Source: JASGIT01 sp047601665 (GTDB lineage: Bacteria; Pseudomonadota; Gammaproteobacteria; Burkholderiales; Burkholderiaceae_C). Taken from it: a stretch of 64,000 nt of DNA. Below the pieces are notes generated by a model. That model did no database searches and had not been told where the DNA came from. It was given only the letters and a program-made list of their open reading frames with translations. The stretch is from assembly GCA_047601665.1 (NCBI GenBank), contig JASGIT010000001.1, forward strand, positions 4,464,001 to 4,528,000, written 5' to 3'. Below, one piece after another: positions 1-8,153 of the stretch; position 1 is the stretch's first letter; each line of letters starts with the position of its first letter. A program made the translations under genes and the position numbers.

Positions 1-1326
1 ATCGACCGAATCCTGGTTGTCCTTTTGATGCCATTTATCGGCGCTCACGGACTGCAGGTTCGTCGCGTTGTCGACCAGTCCCATGCCAGTGTAATTCAGG
101 ACTGAACTTTGATTCTCCAGGTGATTGAACCCTAATTTCGCGGACCAGCCCGCCGCCAGTTTTTGCTCCAGTTCTGCAAATACCGTTGCGCTGGAATAGC
201 GGTTGTGGCCTCCCGGCGCCGAGAGGTTCGTGGAGGGAGAGCCGAACAACTGGTAAGTCCCATTGATCGGGGTGGCGTATGCCATTGAACCGGTCCAGTT
301 GGCTCTTTGGTCCGCCTCGCCGTAGCTTGCGCCCACGCGCAGCAGCGTGGAGGGTGTCAGGTCCGCCTCCAGCGTTCCGTACAGCAGCCGGTCGTGGCGC
401 CAGGACGTGTCCCATATCAGATCCTGGTTTTCGACGTTGGCGACAACGCGCCCGCGAAGTGTCTTCGCCTCGTTGATCGGGCCGCCCACGTCGAGGGTTC
501 CACCGACGTCGAGATGCGTTCCGCCCAGCAGTTCCGCACTTGCGATAAACGTGCTGGGCGCCCGTTTTCTTACCAGGTTGACCGTTCCTCCCGCGGTACC
601 GAATCCGCTCATCAGGCCGTCCGGCCCTTTCAACACTTCGACGCGATCGAACATGGCAAGGTTCAGGGGCGCGGACGTCAGGTACTGGGTGGTCGGCAAC
701 CCATCCAGCATCCACGTGTTGATCACAAATCCGCGCGAATAGTAGTCGGGACGCTCGGAATCGCTCTGCGCGACCGTGACGCCCGGCGTGTAGAGCAAGG
801 CATCGCTCAACGTCCGCATGTTCTGCTGTTCGATCTGCTCCTGGGAGATGACCGTCACCGACTGTGGAATCTCCCGTTGCGTCAGCGGCGTCTTGGACCC
901 TATCGACGTGGGCGGATTCAAGCGAACGGCTTCGGGATCCACAGCACCAGTCACAGTGACCACCGGCAGCGTGGCACTCCCCGCAGGCGCTACAGCGGCC
1001 TTGATGACAACCGCGTTCCCTTCCCGCGCCGCCGCCAGCCCGCTGCCAGCCAGCAGACGATCCAGCGCCTGATTCGGCGTCAGCGTGCCCGATACAGCGG
1101 GCGCAGTTTTGCCCGCCACCAGCGCCGGCTGCACGATCAGTTGCACGCCCGTTTGCAGTGCCCAGTTGCTGAGGGCCTGGCTCAGCGGCTGCACGGCGAG
1201 GTGGAAGGAGACAGGTGCCCCTGACACGCCGGCAGACGAACTTTGGGCATGGGCAGCCACGGCTGCGACGGCCAGCGCAACGACAAGAGCAAGCGGTGCC
1301 GGGCGGCACGACGGGGAACGAGGCAT
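1..1326 (-). CDS. TonB-dependent siderophore receptor, 3' part outside window
   Basis: Outer-membrane receptor that would import a ferric siderophore using TonB energy. Read on the minus strand from an ATG at the right, the protein has a signal peptide ending in AHAQ, then an STN (secretin/TonB short N-terminal) domain around residues 35-110 (FHLAVQPLSQALSNWALQTG). A plug follows, with motifs typical of siderophore receptors: IPQSVTVISQEQIEQQNM, the DGLMSGFGTAGGTVNLVRKR stretch, and the start of the beta-barrel. The STN domain marks a transducer receptor that signals to a FecR/FecI pair, and such a pair lies directly upstream in the same direction. The C-terminal barrel runs off the left edge. 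The frame was checked codon by codon; a long open frame overlapping it in another phase is a shadow. The ligand cannot be named. Confidence 0.9.
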   Translation of the reverse strand, partial: MPRSPSCRPAPLALVVALAVAAVAAHAQSSSAGVSGAPVSFHLAVQPLSQALSNWALQTGVQLIVQPALVAGKTAPAVSGTLTPNQALDRLLAGSGLAAAREGNAVVIKAAVAPAGSATLPVVTVTGAVDPEAVRLNPPTSIGSKTPLTQREIPQSVTVISQEQIEQQNMRTLSDALLYTPGVTVAQSDSERPDYYSRGFVINTWMLDGLPTTQYLTSAPLNLAMFDRVEVLKGPDGLMSGFGTAGGTVNLVRKRAPSTFIASAELLGGTHLDVGGTLDVGGPINEAKTLRGRVVANVENQDLIWDTSWRHDRLLYGTLEADLTPSTLLRVGASYGEADQRANWTGSMAYATPINGTYQLFGSPSTNLSAPGGHNRYSSATVFAELEQKLAAGWSAKLGFNHLENQSSVLNYTGMGLVDNATNLQSVSADKWHQKDNQDSVD

Positions 1327-1439
1327 GGAATTCTCCGAAAGCAAAAACGAATGGTTCTCACTCAGGAAGACGGCCCATGCCCCGGATACCCTAGCTCATG
1401 ATTGCAACAATATGTTTCTCTCTCAGTGGGGGTGAGGCG

Positions 1440-2576
1440 TTACCGGGCCATGATGACCTCTGCCACGCCACCGCTGGCTGTCTTCAGCCGCACCGGCAGC
1501 GAGGCGGGCAATATCCGCCGGAAAGTGGCCATGTCCCGCGGATCGAAGACGCCGGTGATGGGCATGGCGGCGACAGCCGGGTCCCGGATCAGGAGTTGCG
1601 GATCGCCGTAGCGCGCCAGTTCAGCCAGCGCCACATCCAGCCGCTGGTTGTCGAAGCGCACGCGGTTGTCCCGCCACGGGGCGATGTCGCCCCCAGTGAC
1701 GGGAAACACGGCAGAGAGCAGGCCCGCCGCATCGCTGGAGATTTGCTGCCCGGCCGTCAGGATGATGGCCTGCCCTGCCCCGGGGGCCGGAGATCCACCT
1801 GCCTGCGTGGCGTTGCGCTCCACGCGAACCTTGCCTTCTTCCACGGCGACGTCGACGCCTTGGCCGCCGGGGATTTCCGGCGTATGACGAACGGAGAACC
1901 GGGTGCCGACGACGGTGATGCGCATCGGCCCGGCCAGCACGTGAAACGGACGCCCGGCGTCACTCTGAACAATGAATACCGCCTGGCCGTCGAGCAGTTT
2001 CACTTCACGGTGCTGGCGGTAATAGCTGACTTCCAGTCGCGTGGCGGTGTCGAGTCGAAGGCGGGTGCCGTCAGGCAGGCGCACGTCGGTCTGCTGGCCG
2101 CGCTGGGTGCTGAAGGCCTGCATGAACACGGGCTGGGTCTGCCAGTGGTTCCAGGCGAGCAGGCCGGTGCCGCCCGTGACGGCGACGACGGCGGCCACCG
2201 CCAGGGCGGGCGCCAGGACGCGGCGGCGTGAAGGCCCCGGCCTCTCCTCCGGTGCCTCAGCGGGTCGTGCCACCAGCCTGTCGGCACCGGCACTGCTGGC
2301 GGCCTCCATCGCCTGGTCATAGGCCAGGTTGCGCTGCAGCAGGCCGAGCACGTCCTGCGGAATGTCGTCGAACGCCTGCCATTCGCGTTGCCAGTGGTCG
2401 AAGGCCTGCCGGTGCGCCGGGTCGGCGGTCAGCCAGGCCTGGAAGGCGCGCTCCTCCTGGGCGCCGAAGTTCTCGCTGCGACGCCGGACGAACCAGTCCA
2501 GCGCTTCCTCGCGTGCGCGGGAAGCGTCGGTGGCCTGGAAGGGAGGGTTGCTCATGGGATCGTGGTTCTTATTCAA
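1440..2576 (-). CDS. fecR: FecR-family anti-sigma/sigma regulator
   Basis: Inner-membrane regulator that passes the receptor signal to its sigma factor. The N-terminal DUF4880-type segment (about residues 20-62, with AFQAWL and HRQAFDHW) is the cytoplasmic sigma-binding part. One membrane helix lies at about 120-142, and the periplasmic FecR domain follows, with the hallmark GTRFSVR at 224-230. The C-terminal region carries the STN-contacting motif PITGVFDPRDMATFRRIL. At 378 residues it is slightly long for the family (about 320). The second methionine (MSNPPF, residue 8) is an equally possible start. It lies between the sigma gene and the receptor, all on the same strand, which is the classic fecI-fecR-receptor order. 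Confidence 0.93.
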   Translation of the reverse strand: MNKNHDPMSNPPFQATDASRAREEALDWFVRRRSENFGAQEERAFQAWLTADPAHRQAFDHWQREWQAFDDIPQDVLGLLQRNLAYDQAMEAASSAGADRLVARPAEAPEERPGPSRRRVLAPALAVAAVVAVTGGTGLLAWNHWQTQPVFMQAFSTQRGQQTDVRLPDGTRLRLDTATRLEVSYYRQHREVKLLDGQAVFIVQSDAGRPFHVLAGPMRITVVGTRFSVRHTPEIPGGQGVDVAVEEGKVRVERNATQAGGSPAPGAGQAIILTAGQQISSDAAGLLSAVFPVTGGDIAPWRDNRVRFDNQRLDVALAELARYGDPQLLIRDPAVAAMPITGVFDPRDMATFRRILPASLPVRLKTASGGVAEVIMAR

Positions 2577-2612
2577 GTAGACGTGCGAGGCGCCATATAC
2601 CCTAGTCTGGAG

Positions 2613-3161
2613 TCAATCATGCCGGGATCGATTCAGCTTCTTGCGCACGGCGGCGGGCACCCCGTTGCCGTTCGCTGCCTGGGTACGGCCGTGCTCGCAG
2701 GCGTCCAGCGCGTGCTTGATGTGCTGTTCCACCGCCTTGACCGAGATGCCCATGCGCTGCGCGACCTGGGCGTAGGTCATGCCTTCGAAGCGGTTGAGCA
2801 TGAAGGCCTCGCGGCAGCGCGGCGGCAGGCTGTCGATGGTGGCGGCCAGCGCCAGCACGCCCTGCCGCGATGACAAGGCGGTCTCCGGCTCCGAGTTGCG
2901 GCTGGCGTGTATCTCGTCGGCTTCGGCCTGTGCGTCGGGCACTTCCACGCCCGCGCGCACGTCGCCGTGCCGCTGATGATCGATCACGAGGTTGCGGGCC
3001 GTCTGGTACAGCAGGGCACGCGGGTTCTGCAGGTGCTGGCCGCCCTGCCCCGCCGCCAGCACGCGGGCGTAGCTTTCCTGCGTCAGGTCGGCCGCGGTGT
3101 CGCGGTCTTTGACGACGCGGAAGAGAAAGCCCAGCAGTTCCCGGTAATAGCGCTCAAGCAC
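2613..3161 (-). CDS. fecI: FecI-type ECF sigma factor
   Basis: Extracytoplasmic-function sigma factor expected to transcribe the downstream receptor gene. Region 2 is visible at about residues 5-66 (DTAADLTQESYARVL, LYQTARNLVIDHQR) and region 4 at 107-152 (LPPRCREAFMLNRFEGMTY followed by AQVAQRMGISVKAVEQHI). At 182 residues it is the usual size. It starts a divergence-free fecI-fecR-receptor cluster. A Fur-box-like sequence lies about 90 bases upstream, so iron repression of the cluster is likely (inference). Confidence 0.93.
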   Translation of the reverse strand: MLERYYRELLGFLFRVVKDRDTAADLTQESYARVLAAGQGGQHLQNPRALLYQTARNLVIDHQRHGDVRAGVEVPDAQAEADEIHASRNSEPETALSSRQGVLALAATIDSLPPRCREAFMLNRFEGMTYAQVAQRMGISVKAVEQHIKHALDACEHGRTQAANGNGVPAAVRKKLNRSRHD

Positions 3162-3252
3162 GGATCAGCCCTTGCCAAGGGAGAAGTGACGCATTCCCTC
3201 GGCAGATGGCGTCGAGATTTGGCGGAGGCTGATCTTGTGCGCGCAGTCAGAT

Positions 3253-3271
3253 GGGAATCAGTCTCATTATC
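3253..3271 (-). promoter_or_regulatory. Putative Fur box upstream of fecI
   Basis: The minus-strand 19-mer GATAATGAGACTGATTCCC matches the classical Fur consensus GATAATGATAATCATTATC at 14 of 19 positions by eye. It sits in the leader of the sigma-factor gene, where an iron-dependent operator is expected. Confidence 0.6.
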
Positions 3272-3292
3272 GCGGATACGAACGCATATAAG

Positions 3293-3311
3293 AGCGTGTT
3301 CACGATCTTAG
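3293..3311. repeat. Solo IS5-type inverted-repeat end
   Basis: The sequence GAGCGTGTTCACGATCTTA closely matches, in inverse orientation, the end that follows an IS5-type transposase fragment near 31676-31695 and a third relic near 25191. No transposase adjoins it here, so it is probably a scar of a lost element. Confidence 0.4.
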
Positions 3312-3450
3312 AAGCCGCGGCGATTCAGCGCCTCCTGGCAGCGGTCGTCCCAGCCGCCGCGCGGCGCTCGCGCCTGGTGCGGCAGGATGCGGTGCCTGTC
3401 ACGGCCTGCGGCGCGCAGGCGGCCTGAGGCCCGCCCTCACCCGCGACGCC

Positions 3451-3915
3451 ATGGCCGTGCAGCCGCCCGGCGTCCTCGACGCCACCATCTACCGCGACCG
3501 CTCCGGCACCGCCCGCGCCGGGCTGGAAAGGCAGCCTGAGCGAGGGCTACGCGCGCTGGATCGCGCGCCAGCTGCAAGCCGACTGTTCGCTCGAACCAGA
3601 TACCGCGCGATGAGCTTCCTCGTGCAGCGCAGGGCCATTGCCCCGTTCGTGGCCGCTGGTGGCTGCGCCACGTCCGCCACCGAGCTGGCGCTGCCCGGCC
3701 ATGGCAGAGGCGACCTGGGCCTGGTAGTCGAGTGCGCCACCGGCAGCGTGGACGTGTTCGACACCAATGTGGTTCGTGGTGGCCGCCGAAACGCTCGAAT
3801 CCTCCTGGGCCTGCGACCGGGTCAAGGCCGCCATCGGCCGCGCGCACGAGGTGCTGTTCTCCAGCGCGATCCTGAAGAAAACAGGCTCAAGGCCGCGGCA
3901 GGCGATTTGAAGAAA
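3451..3915 (+). pseudogene. Degenerate gene fragments, function unknown
   Basis: Protein-like stretches occur here in successive plus-strand frames, each closed by stops. One is GWKGSLSEGYARWIARQLQA ending in a stop near 3612, then MSFLVQRRAIAPFVAAGG, then AETLESSWACDRVKAAIGRA running to LFSSAILKKTGSRPRQAI. This looks like one decayed coding region, not an intact gene. The final segment is repeated in similar form about 620 bases downstream, beyond the acetyltransferase gene. No family was recognised. Confidence 0.3.
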
Positions 3916-3916
3916 A

Positions 3917-4336
3917 TCAGCCGCCAGCGCTTTCAGACGCATTCGCCGGACGCTTGAACATCGCGGTGACCGGAACGGTGGCACAGCGGAAGCCCACCGC
4001 CTCGAAGAACCCGCGCGCATCCCCGAGAGCCTTCACGTAAATGGGTGCGGCCGGGAACATCCGCTCGACCTCCGCGAGCAGCGAGCGCCCCACGCCCCCA
4101 CCGCGCCAATCGGGGTGCACGACGAGTTCGCCGAACATGGTGGTGAGCACGCCGTCCGAGAACACGGAGACATAGCCGATGAGTTCGCCGTCATCCGCGC
4201 GGGCACAAAGGGTCGCGGTGTAGGCATCGATCGACCGCTCCAGGAGTTCATGGCCGGGCTGGCCCCAGCCCACCTGCGAGAAAAGCACGGACAGTTCTTT
4301 GCCGGTAGGCCGGGCCGACGAAACGGAGATGCGCAT
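3917..4336 (-). CDS. GNAT-family N-acetyltransferase
   Basis: Predicted acetyl-CoA-dependent N-acetyltransferase of about 139 residues, a single GNAT domain. The acetyl-CoA-binding motif A is clear: a beta-strand FGELVVHPDWRGGGVGRSLL with the Q/RxxGxG/A-type loop RGGGVG. A C-terminal DARGFFEAVGF motif follows, typical of the family. I chose the internal ATG (MRISVSSARPTG) over an upstream one because the conserved fold begins there and the upstream extension is arginine- and proline-rich, like shadow sequence. The substrate is unknown. Similar DNA fragments flank the gene on both sides, which suggests insertion or local duplication. Confidence 0.8.
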   Translation of the reverse strand: MRISVSSARPTGKELSVLFSQVGWGQPGHELLERSIDAYTATLCARADDGELIGYVSVFSDGVLTTMFGELVVHPDWRGGGVGRSLLAEVERMFPAAPIYVKALGDARGFFEAVGFRCATVPVTAMFKRPANASESAGG

Positions 4337-4773
4337 CGAAGCGATTTTGACGCGCCGCGGCGGCACGGCAGGCGTTCCAGGCGCCGCTCCTCGTCCCCGG
4401 AAAACTGCAGGCCTATCCCAGGACCTTCCACCACACGTGCGATCCGCGGCGCGGAACCAGCGCAACGCGGCACCGCGCCGCGCTGTTGTTCCCCAGAACG
4501 ATCCTGAAGAGGATGAGGTTGCGGCTGCGGCAGGCGATCCGGGAGGTGCCGGCCACAGGTATTCGGCCTAGCCGCCCGGCTGCGCGGAGCCGCCCGCGCA
4601 GCGCATCAACTCTGCCAGCTCCGGCCGGCACTGCCACTCCGCACTCACCGCTGCGAAAACTGGCGCTACGACCGCGCAAACCACCTGCACCTGACGCAAG
4701 CTTGCCATCACCTGCGGCACGAGGCCCAGGCAACGCGTCCTTGCAGGCGTGGAGGCCGTTCCGCAGTTGCAGA
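4337..4773. other. Gene-poor gap with a remnant
   Basis: No convincing gene. On the plus strand near 4486-4560 the reading LFPRTILKRMRLRLRQAI resembles LFSSAILKKTGSRPRQAI at the end of the decayed region left of the acetyltransferase. The DNA around both (for example CGATCCTGAAGA and GCGGCAGGCGAT) is clearly alike, so these are probably two relics of one gene. The rest shows only high-GC shadow frames. Confidence 0.35.
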
Positions 4774-6006
4774 TCAATGCTCTGGCGCTGCAACTTCACG
4801 TTGGATCATGGTTCGTGCCGGCCACAGCGCCGCTCCAGCCAACAACACGGCGACCAGCGCATAGGGCACACCGGGATCGATGTCGTAGACCAGCGTGCCG
4901 ACCAGCGGCCCTACGATCATGCCCAAGCCATGCGCTGCTCCGACGGTGCCGGCCGTCGCGCCCTGCTCATTCACATGCACCGCATTGGCAGCCAGCGCGG
5001 TGACCGACGGGAATACCCAGCCCATGCCTGCAGCCGCAACGAAGTAGCCCAGCCACAACGCGGGTGCGCTCGTGGCGAACAATACCGAGCCGAAGCCGAC
5101 GGCCGACACCGCGCATCCAATGCGGATCAGTCGCTGCGGTGGCCAGCCGAGGCTGCGCACCAGCACCTGGGCCAGGATCAGCGCCACCCCGACCGCCATC
5201 AGGGCGATGCCCGCGGCGCGCGCCGCTGCTGTCGCGTCCAAGTGGAGCCGATCCAACGCGAAGAAGCCTACGACGACCTGAGCGATGGTCACGCTGAACA
5301 TGGCCGCGAACGCGACTGCCAGAGGCCGGCGCAGCCGGATATCGCTGACTTTCAGCATCTTGGCATCCGGCACGACATGGTGCTCGGCCCGCGGCAGCCA
5401 GCGCCACAAGACTGCCAGCGAAATGAACGGCAGCACCGCCGTCAGAACAAGCGGCAATTCAAGACTGCGGGCCGCAAGCGCCCCCGCCACGCCGGGGCCG
5501 GCAACCATACCGACCCCGCTCGCGGCGCCCAGCGTCGCCATGGCCCCGGCGCGCCTTGCTGGTGATACATGGTCTGCGATCAGCGCAGCACCTGTTGCCG
5601 GTACGGCTGCATAGAAGCCGCCTGCCACCCCGCGCAAGACCACCACGCAGGCAAAGGCCACCCAGACCGGCGGCGGACGGCGCAGGGCCACCACGATGAA
5701 CGCACAGAGGACCGCATAGGACAGCACGAAGCCACCCAGCCCTTGCAGGATGATGCGCCGGCGACCCAGTCGGTCGCTGGCCGCACCCCAGCGGCGCGCG
5801 AAAAGCACCCAGGCAATACCCCCCACCGTCACAGCCAGGCCCGCCTGCCAGGGCGCCAAACCGAGCACCCTCGCGATCGGCCCGATCAACGCCACAAACG
5901 ACATCATCGCCAGCGTGCACACGAAGGTCTCGAACATCAGCGGCTTCAGGCTGAACGCGCCGGCAGTCGACGCAGTCGTGTCGAAGGAATCGGAAGGAAG
6001 CGTCAT
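4774..6006 (-). CDS. MFS transporter
   Basis: Inner-membrane major facilitator of 410 residues with about 12 hydrophobic helices. The MFS signature loop between helices 2 and 3 is present (RWGAASDRLGRRRIILQGLG). A second half-repeat begins with RRPLAVAFAAMFSVTIAQVV. Length is normal. The gene starts 40-60 bases from a near-perfect Fur box shared with the divergent rpmJ2-hemP genes. Iron-regulated expression and a role in siderophore or metal-chelate export are therefore plausible, but this is inference from context. Related permeases also export drugs, so the substrate is open. Confidence 0.85.
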   Translation of the reverse strand: MTLPSDSFDTTASTAGAFSLKPLMFETFVCTLAMMSFVALIGPIARVLGLAPWQAGLAVTVGGIAWVLFARRWGAASDRLGRRRIILQGLGGFVLSYAVLCAFIVVALRRPPPVWVAFACVVVLRGVAGGFYAAVPATGAALIADHVSPARRAGAMATLGAASGVGMVAGPGVAGALAARSLELPLVLTAVLPFISLAVLWRWLPRAEHHVVPDAKMLKVSDIRLRRPLAVAFAAMFSVTIAQVVVGFFALDRLHLDATAAARAAGIALMAVGVALILAQVLVRSLGWPPQRLIRIGCAVSAVGFGSVLFATSAPALWLGYFVAAAGMGWVFPSVTALAANAVHVNEQGATAGTVGAAHGLGMIVGPLVGTLVYDIDPGVPYALVAVLLAGAALWPARTMIQREVAAPEH

Positions 6007-6048
6007 GAACAGTCCTCACAGAAAAGGGGCCGCAGAGCAAATTGATAC

Positions 6049-6065
6049 ATGATAATCATTATCAT
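6049..6065. promoter_or_regulatory. Fur-family operator (perfect palindrome)
   Basis: ATGATAATCATTATCAT is a perfect 8+1+8 palindrome and matches the core of the Fur box. It lies between the divergent MFS gene and rpmJ2-hemP, so one site can control both. hemP is a known Fur target. rpmJ2 is usually Zur-controlled, so which Fur-family protein binds here is an open point. Confidence 0.8.
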
Positions 6066-6115
6066 TTGATGCTATAGTAACGACAGATTCCGCATTCACT
6101 TGACCTCTCGCCACC

Positions 6116-6265
6116 ATGCAAGTCCTCTCCTCGCTCAAGGAAGCCAAGAAGCGCCACCGCGATTGCCAGGTCGTCACGCGCCGTGGCCGTACCTACGTGA
6201 TCTGCAAGTCCAACCCGCGCTTCAAGGCCCGCCAAGGCGGCGCCAAGAACAAGCGCAAGAAGTGA
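6116..6265 (+). CDS. rpmJ2: 50S ribosomal protein L36 type B (zinc-free paralog)
   Basis: Forty-nine-residue ribosomal protein L36 of the C-minus type (ykgO class). It aligns with the family through MQVLSSLKEAKKRH, RRGRTYVICKSNPRFKARQG and a lysine-rich tail, and lacks the zinc-ribbon CxxC...CxxxxH pattern of the normal L36. Such paralogs replace zinc-containing L36 when zinc is scarce and free zinc from ribosomes. It follows the Fur-type palindrome and is only 8 bases from hemP, with which it probably forms an operon. The position inside a zinc/iron gene block supports the role. Confidence 0.93.
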   Translation: MQVLSSLKEAKKRHRDCQVVTRRGRTYVICKSNPRFKARQGGAKNKRKK

Positions 6266-6273
6266 GCGCGGCC

Positions 6274-6552
6274 ATGGCTGTCTCGCTCGCTCCTCAGACG
6301 CTCCGTCGCGTCTCGTATGGCCGGAGTCGTGCCGTGCCTCTGCCCGCGGCTGCACGTCCACCCGAACCGATGCCGGCAGAAGATGAAGCGTTGACGGCTG
6401 CCGTGCCTCGTTTCGATGATGTGCAATTGCGTGCTTCGAGCTTGGACAGCGCGTCTTTGTTGCGGGGCCACAAGACGGTGCAGATCCTGCACAACGGCTC
6501 CATCTACACGCTGCAGGCCACCAAGCTGGGCAAGCTGATCCTGACTAAGTAG
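6274..6552 (+). CDS. hemP: Hemin uptake protein HemP
   Basis: Small cytoplasmic protein of 92 residues. The C-terminal 35 residues carry the HemP signature (LLRGHKTVQILHNGSIYTLQ then ATKLGKLILTK). The N-terminal half is low-complexity and poorly conserved in the family. HemP is an activator of heme-uptake genes in some beta-proteobacteria, and expression is Fur-controlled. It is co-oriented with rpmJ2, eight bases downstream of its stop, under the shared palindromic operator. No heme receptor gene is next to it in this window. Confidence 0.92.
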   Translation: MAVSLAPQTLRRVSYGRSRAVPLPAAARPPEPMPAEDEALTAAVPRFDDVQLRASSLDSASLLRGHKTVQILHNGSIYTLQATKLGKLILTK

Positions 6553-6880
6553 ATTTCAGTTTCATCGTGGGGCGACTCCAGGATCTCAACGGTCTCCAAG
6601 GGTCGCATTTGCTAGCCACCGGGTTCCGGCCAGCCATGCATTTTTTCCTGCTCAGGAACTCAGCGTCGTGACATCTGGCCGTTGGACGCGGCGGCGCCCT
6701 CCGCGTGGCATCGCCACTCCTTGCCCGACATTCCGGCACTGCGTCGACCGCATCGAATGTCACCCGCTGGAGCAGTCCTCGAGCAGTACGACAATGTGCG
6801 TGGCCTGTTGCACAACATCCTCACCCATGCGGCGGAGGCCGTATGACCTGCGCCAAACGCCCCTCCCTCAGGAGATCAGC
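6553..6880. other. Intergenic stretch with a possible decayed coding fragment
   Basis: In one plus-strand frame a protein-like segment ends at a stop near 6843 (DIWPLDAAAPSAWHRHSLPD then VLEQYDNVRGLLHNILTHAA). It has no start codon that fits and I do not recognise it; it could be the tail of a lost gene of the same metal-related cluster. Otherwise nothing is seen. A good ribosome-binding site for the next gene (AGGAG) lies at its right end. Confidence 0.25.
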
Positions 6881-7051
6881 ATGACAATCTGCAGCCAGCC
6901 CCACCAGCAGCACCACGAGCATCAGCAAGGACCGGGCCGCGGCCGCGAACCGGTGCCTCATGGCGACGACGTGGACCACCTCGTCAACGGGCACCTGCAC
7001 CATCCCCACGGCGACCATTGCGACGACCACGGGCTTCTCACGCAGGCGTGA
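6881..7051 (+). CDS. Histidine-rich metal-binding microprotein
   Basis: Fifty-six-residue protein starting at an ATG six bases after a strong AGGAG site. About 14 residues are histidine, grouped as PHQQHHEHQQ, a DHLVNGHLHHPHGDHCDDHG block, and two cysteines. There is no signal peptide or membrane segment, so it should be cytosolic. It precedes a Fur-family regulator gene by 33 bases in the same direction. Small His-rich proteins with a GHLHHPH-type motif are found beside zinc-responsive Fur-like regulators in proteobacteria; a zinc buffer or chaperone role is inferred. Confidence 0.72.
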   Translation: MTICSQPHQQHHEHQQGPGRGREPVPHGDDVDHLVNGHLHHPHGDHCDDHGLLTQA

Positions 7052-7084
7052 TCGACTCGCACACTTCCCCGCAGCCATTGCTTC

Positions 7085-7573
7085 ATGCCTCTTCCCACGC
7101 GCGACGTTGACACGCTCCACACCGGCGATTGGCCGAGCGTGGTGCGCGAGCACGGCTTGCGCGCGACCACCGCCACCATCCGCGTGTTGCGCCTGCTGGC
7201 GGCTGCTCCCGCACCACTGACGCATGAAGAGGTCCAGGAGAGCTTGGCCGCAGAGGGCAGCGCCGCCCTCGATCGCGTCACGTTGTACCGTGTGCTGGAG
7301 CGGCTGGCGGAGGTCGGCTTGTGCGACACCTTCGCGAACGCCGATCGCCGCACCCGATTTGTCCTGCGGGCCAACGGCTCCGGACATGTGTTCGAGTGCT
7401 TGCGCTGCCACAAAGTCGTCCCCTTGGTCCCGGATCCCGAACTGCCGGCGCTCCTGGACCGACTGCGCAAGTCCCTCAGGCGCAAGGGCCTGGACACGCA
7501 AGAAACCATGGTGACATTGCGCGGGATATGCGGAGACTGCGAGACCATGGGCAGCGGCAAGGGCCGTTCCTGA
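7085..7573 (+). CDS. Fur-family transcriptional regulator
   Basis: Metal-responsive repressor of 162 residues. The winged-helix domain spans about 15-90 with the recognition helix DRVTLYRVLERLAEVGL (63-79). The dimerisation part has the structural zinc pairs C105/C108 (ECLRCHK) and C149/C152 (GICGDCE) and H101. It differs from the Zur at 14.2 kb and from the Fur-like protein at 18.5 kb, so this region has several distinct family members. Lying behind the His-rich microprotein and before the zinc-uptake operon, a zinc-sensing role is more likely than iron, but this is inference. Confidence 0.88.
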   Translation: MPLPTRDVDTLHTGDWPSVVREHGLRATTATIRVLRLLAAAPAPLTHEEVQESLAAEGSAALDRVTLYRVLERLAEVGLCDTFANADRRTRFVLRANGSGHVFECLRCHKVVPLVPDPELPALLDRLRKSLRRKGLDTQETMVTLRGICGDCETMGSGKGRS

Positions 7574-7660
7574 TGGCCTGACTCGACGCACGGGTCCGCC
7601 CGACCGGCTACGGTTTCAGAACCACCCCTGCAGGATGCACTGGCGCAGCGCACACACTGT

Positions 7661-8029
7661 TCAGCCAAAAATCAGCGACTGATGAGCGGCGGCCCCGGCC
7701 AGCGCCACGCAGCCCGACACCCGCGCGACGTCTCCGCATGTGTAGACGCCCTGCACCGCGGTCAGCTTGAACGCGTCCGTTCGGATGAACGGCCCCACCG
7801 GCCCTTCTTCGAAAGCACATCCCAACTGCTCGGCGACGGGGCTCGCCATCCGCGTGCACGGTGCCGTGCATAGACCCTCGAAGGCCGACAGACGTCCGTC
7901 ATCGAGCTCTACCGTCGCAGCGCCTACTAGGCCGCGCACGGCAGATTCCTCGATGGCCACACCGCGCGCCACCAATGCGGAGCGTTGCGCCTCGTCCAAA
8001 GCGAGCGCGCTGTTGATCAGCAAAGTCAC
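7661..8029 (-). pseudogene. FAD/NAD(P)-dependent oxidoreductase, C-terminal fragment
   Basis: About 122 residues matching only the C-terminal third of thioredoxin-reductase-like flavoproteins. The second FAD motif GVYTCGDVARVSGCVALAGA and the ending AAAHQSLIFG are clear. The N-terminal Rossmann GxGxxG and the CxxC redox motif are missing, and no other frame to the right supplies them. The gene is therefore truncated at its 5' end, although a start codon remains. It faces the zinc-uptake operon that begins about 120 bases away. Confidence 0.75.
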
Positions 8030-8153
8030 CTCATCTCAGTCCGGCGACATCAGCGCATGGTGCAGCGACACCTCTTCCGTTCAGGAAAAGAACTTTCCCG
8101 ATAATTGACTCTCAATAGGCGTTGCTGCGATCTGTCCTTTCCCGGAGTGCCCG

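Noticed and set aside
307..1224. Long plus-strand frame opposite the receptor gene
   Set aside because: High-GC shadow of the receptor; amino acid composition is Arg/Gln-rich and without domain.
35..1309. Long minus-strand open frame rich in Arg and Cys
   Set aside because: It overlaps the TonB receptor in another phase; the receptor frame carries all recognisable motifs, this one none.
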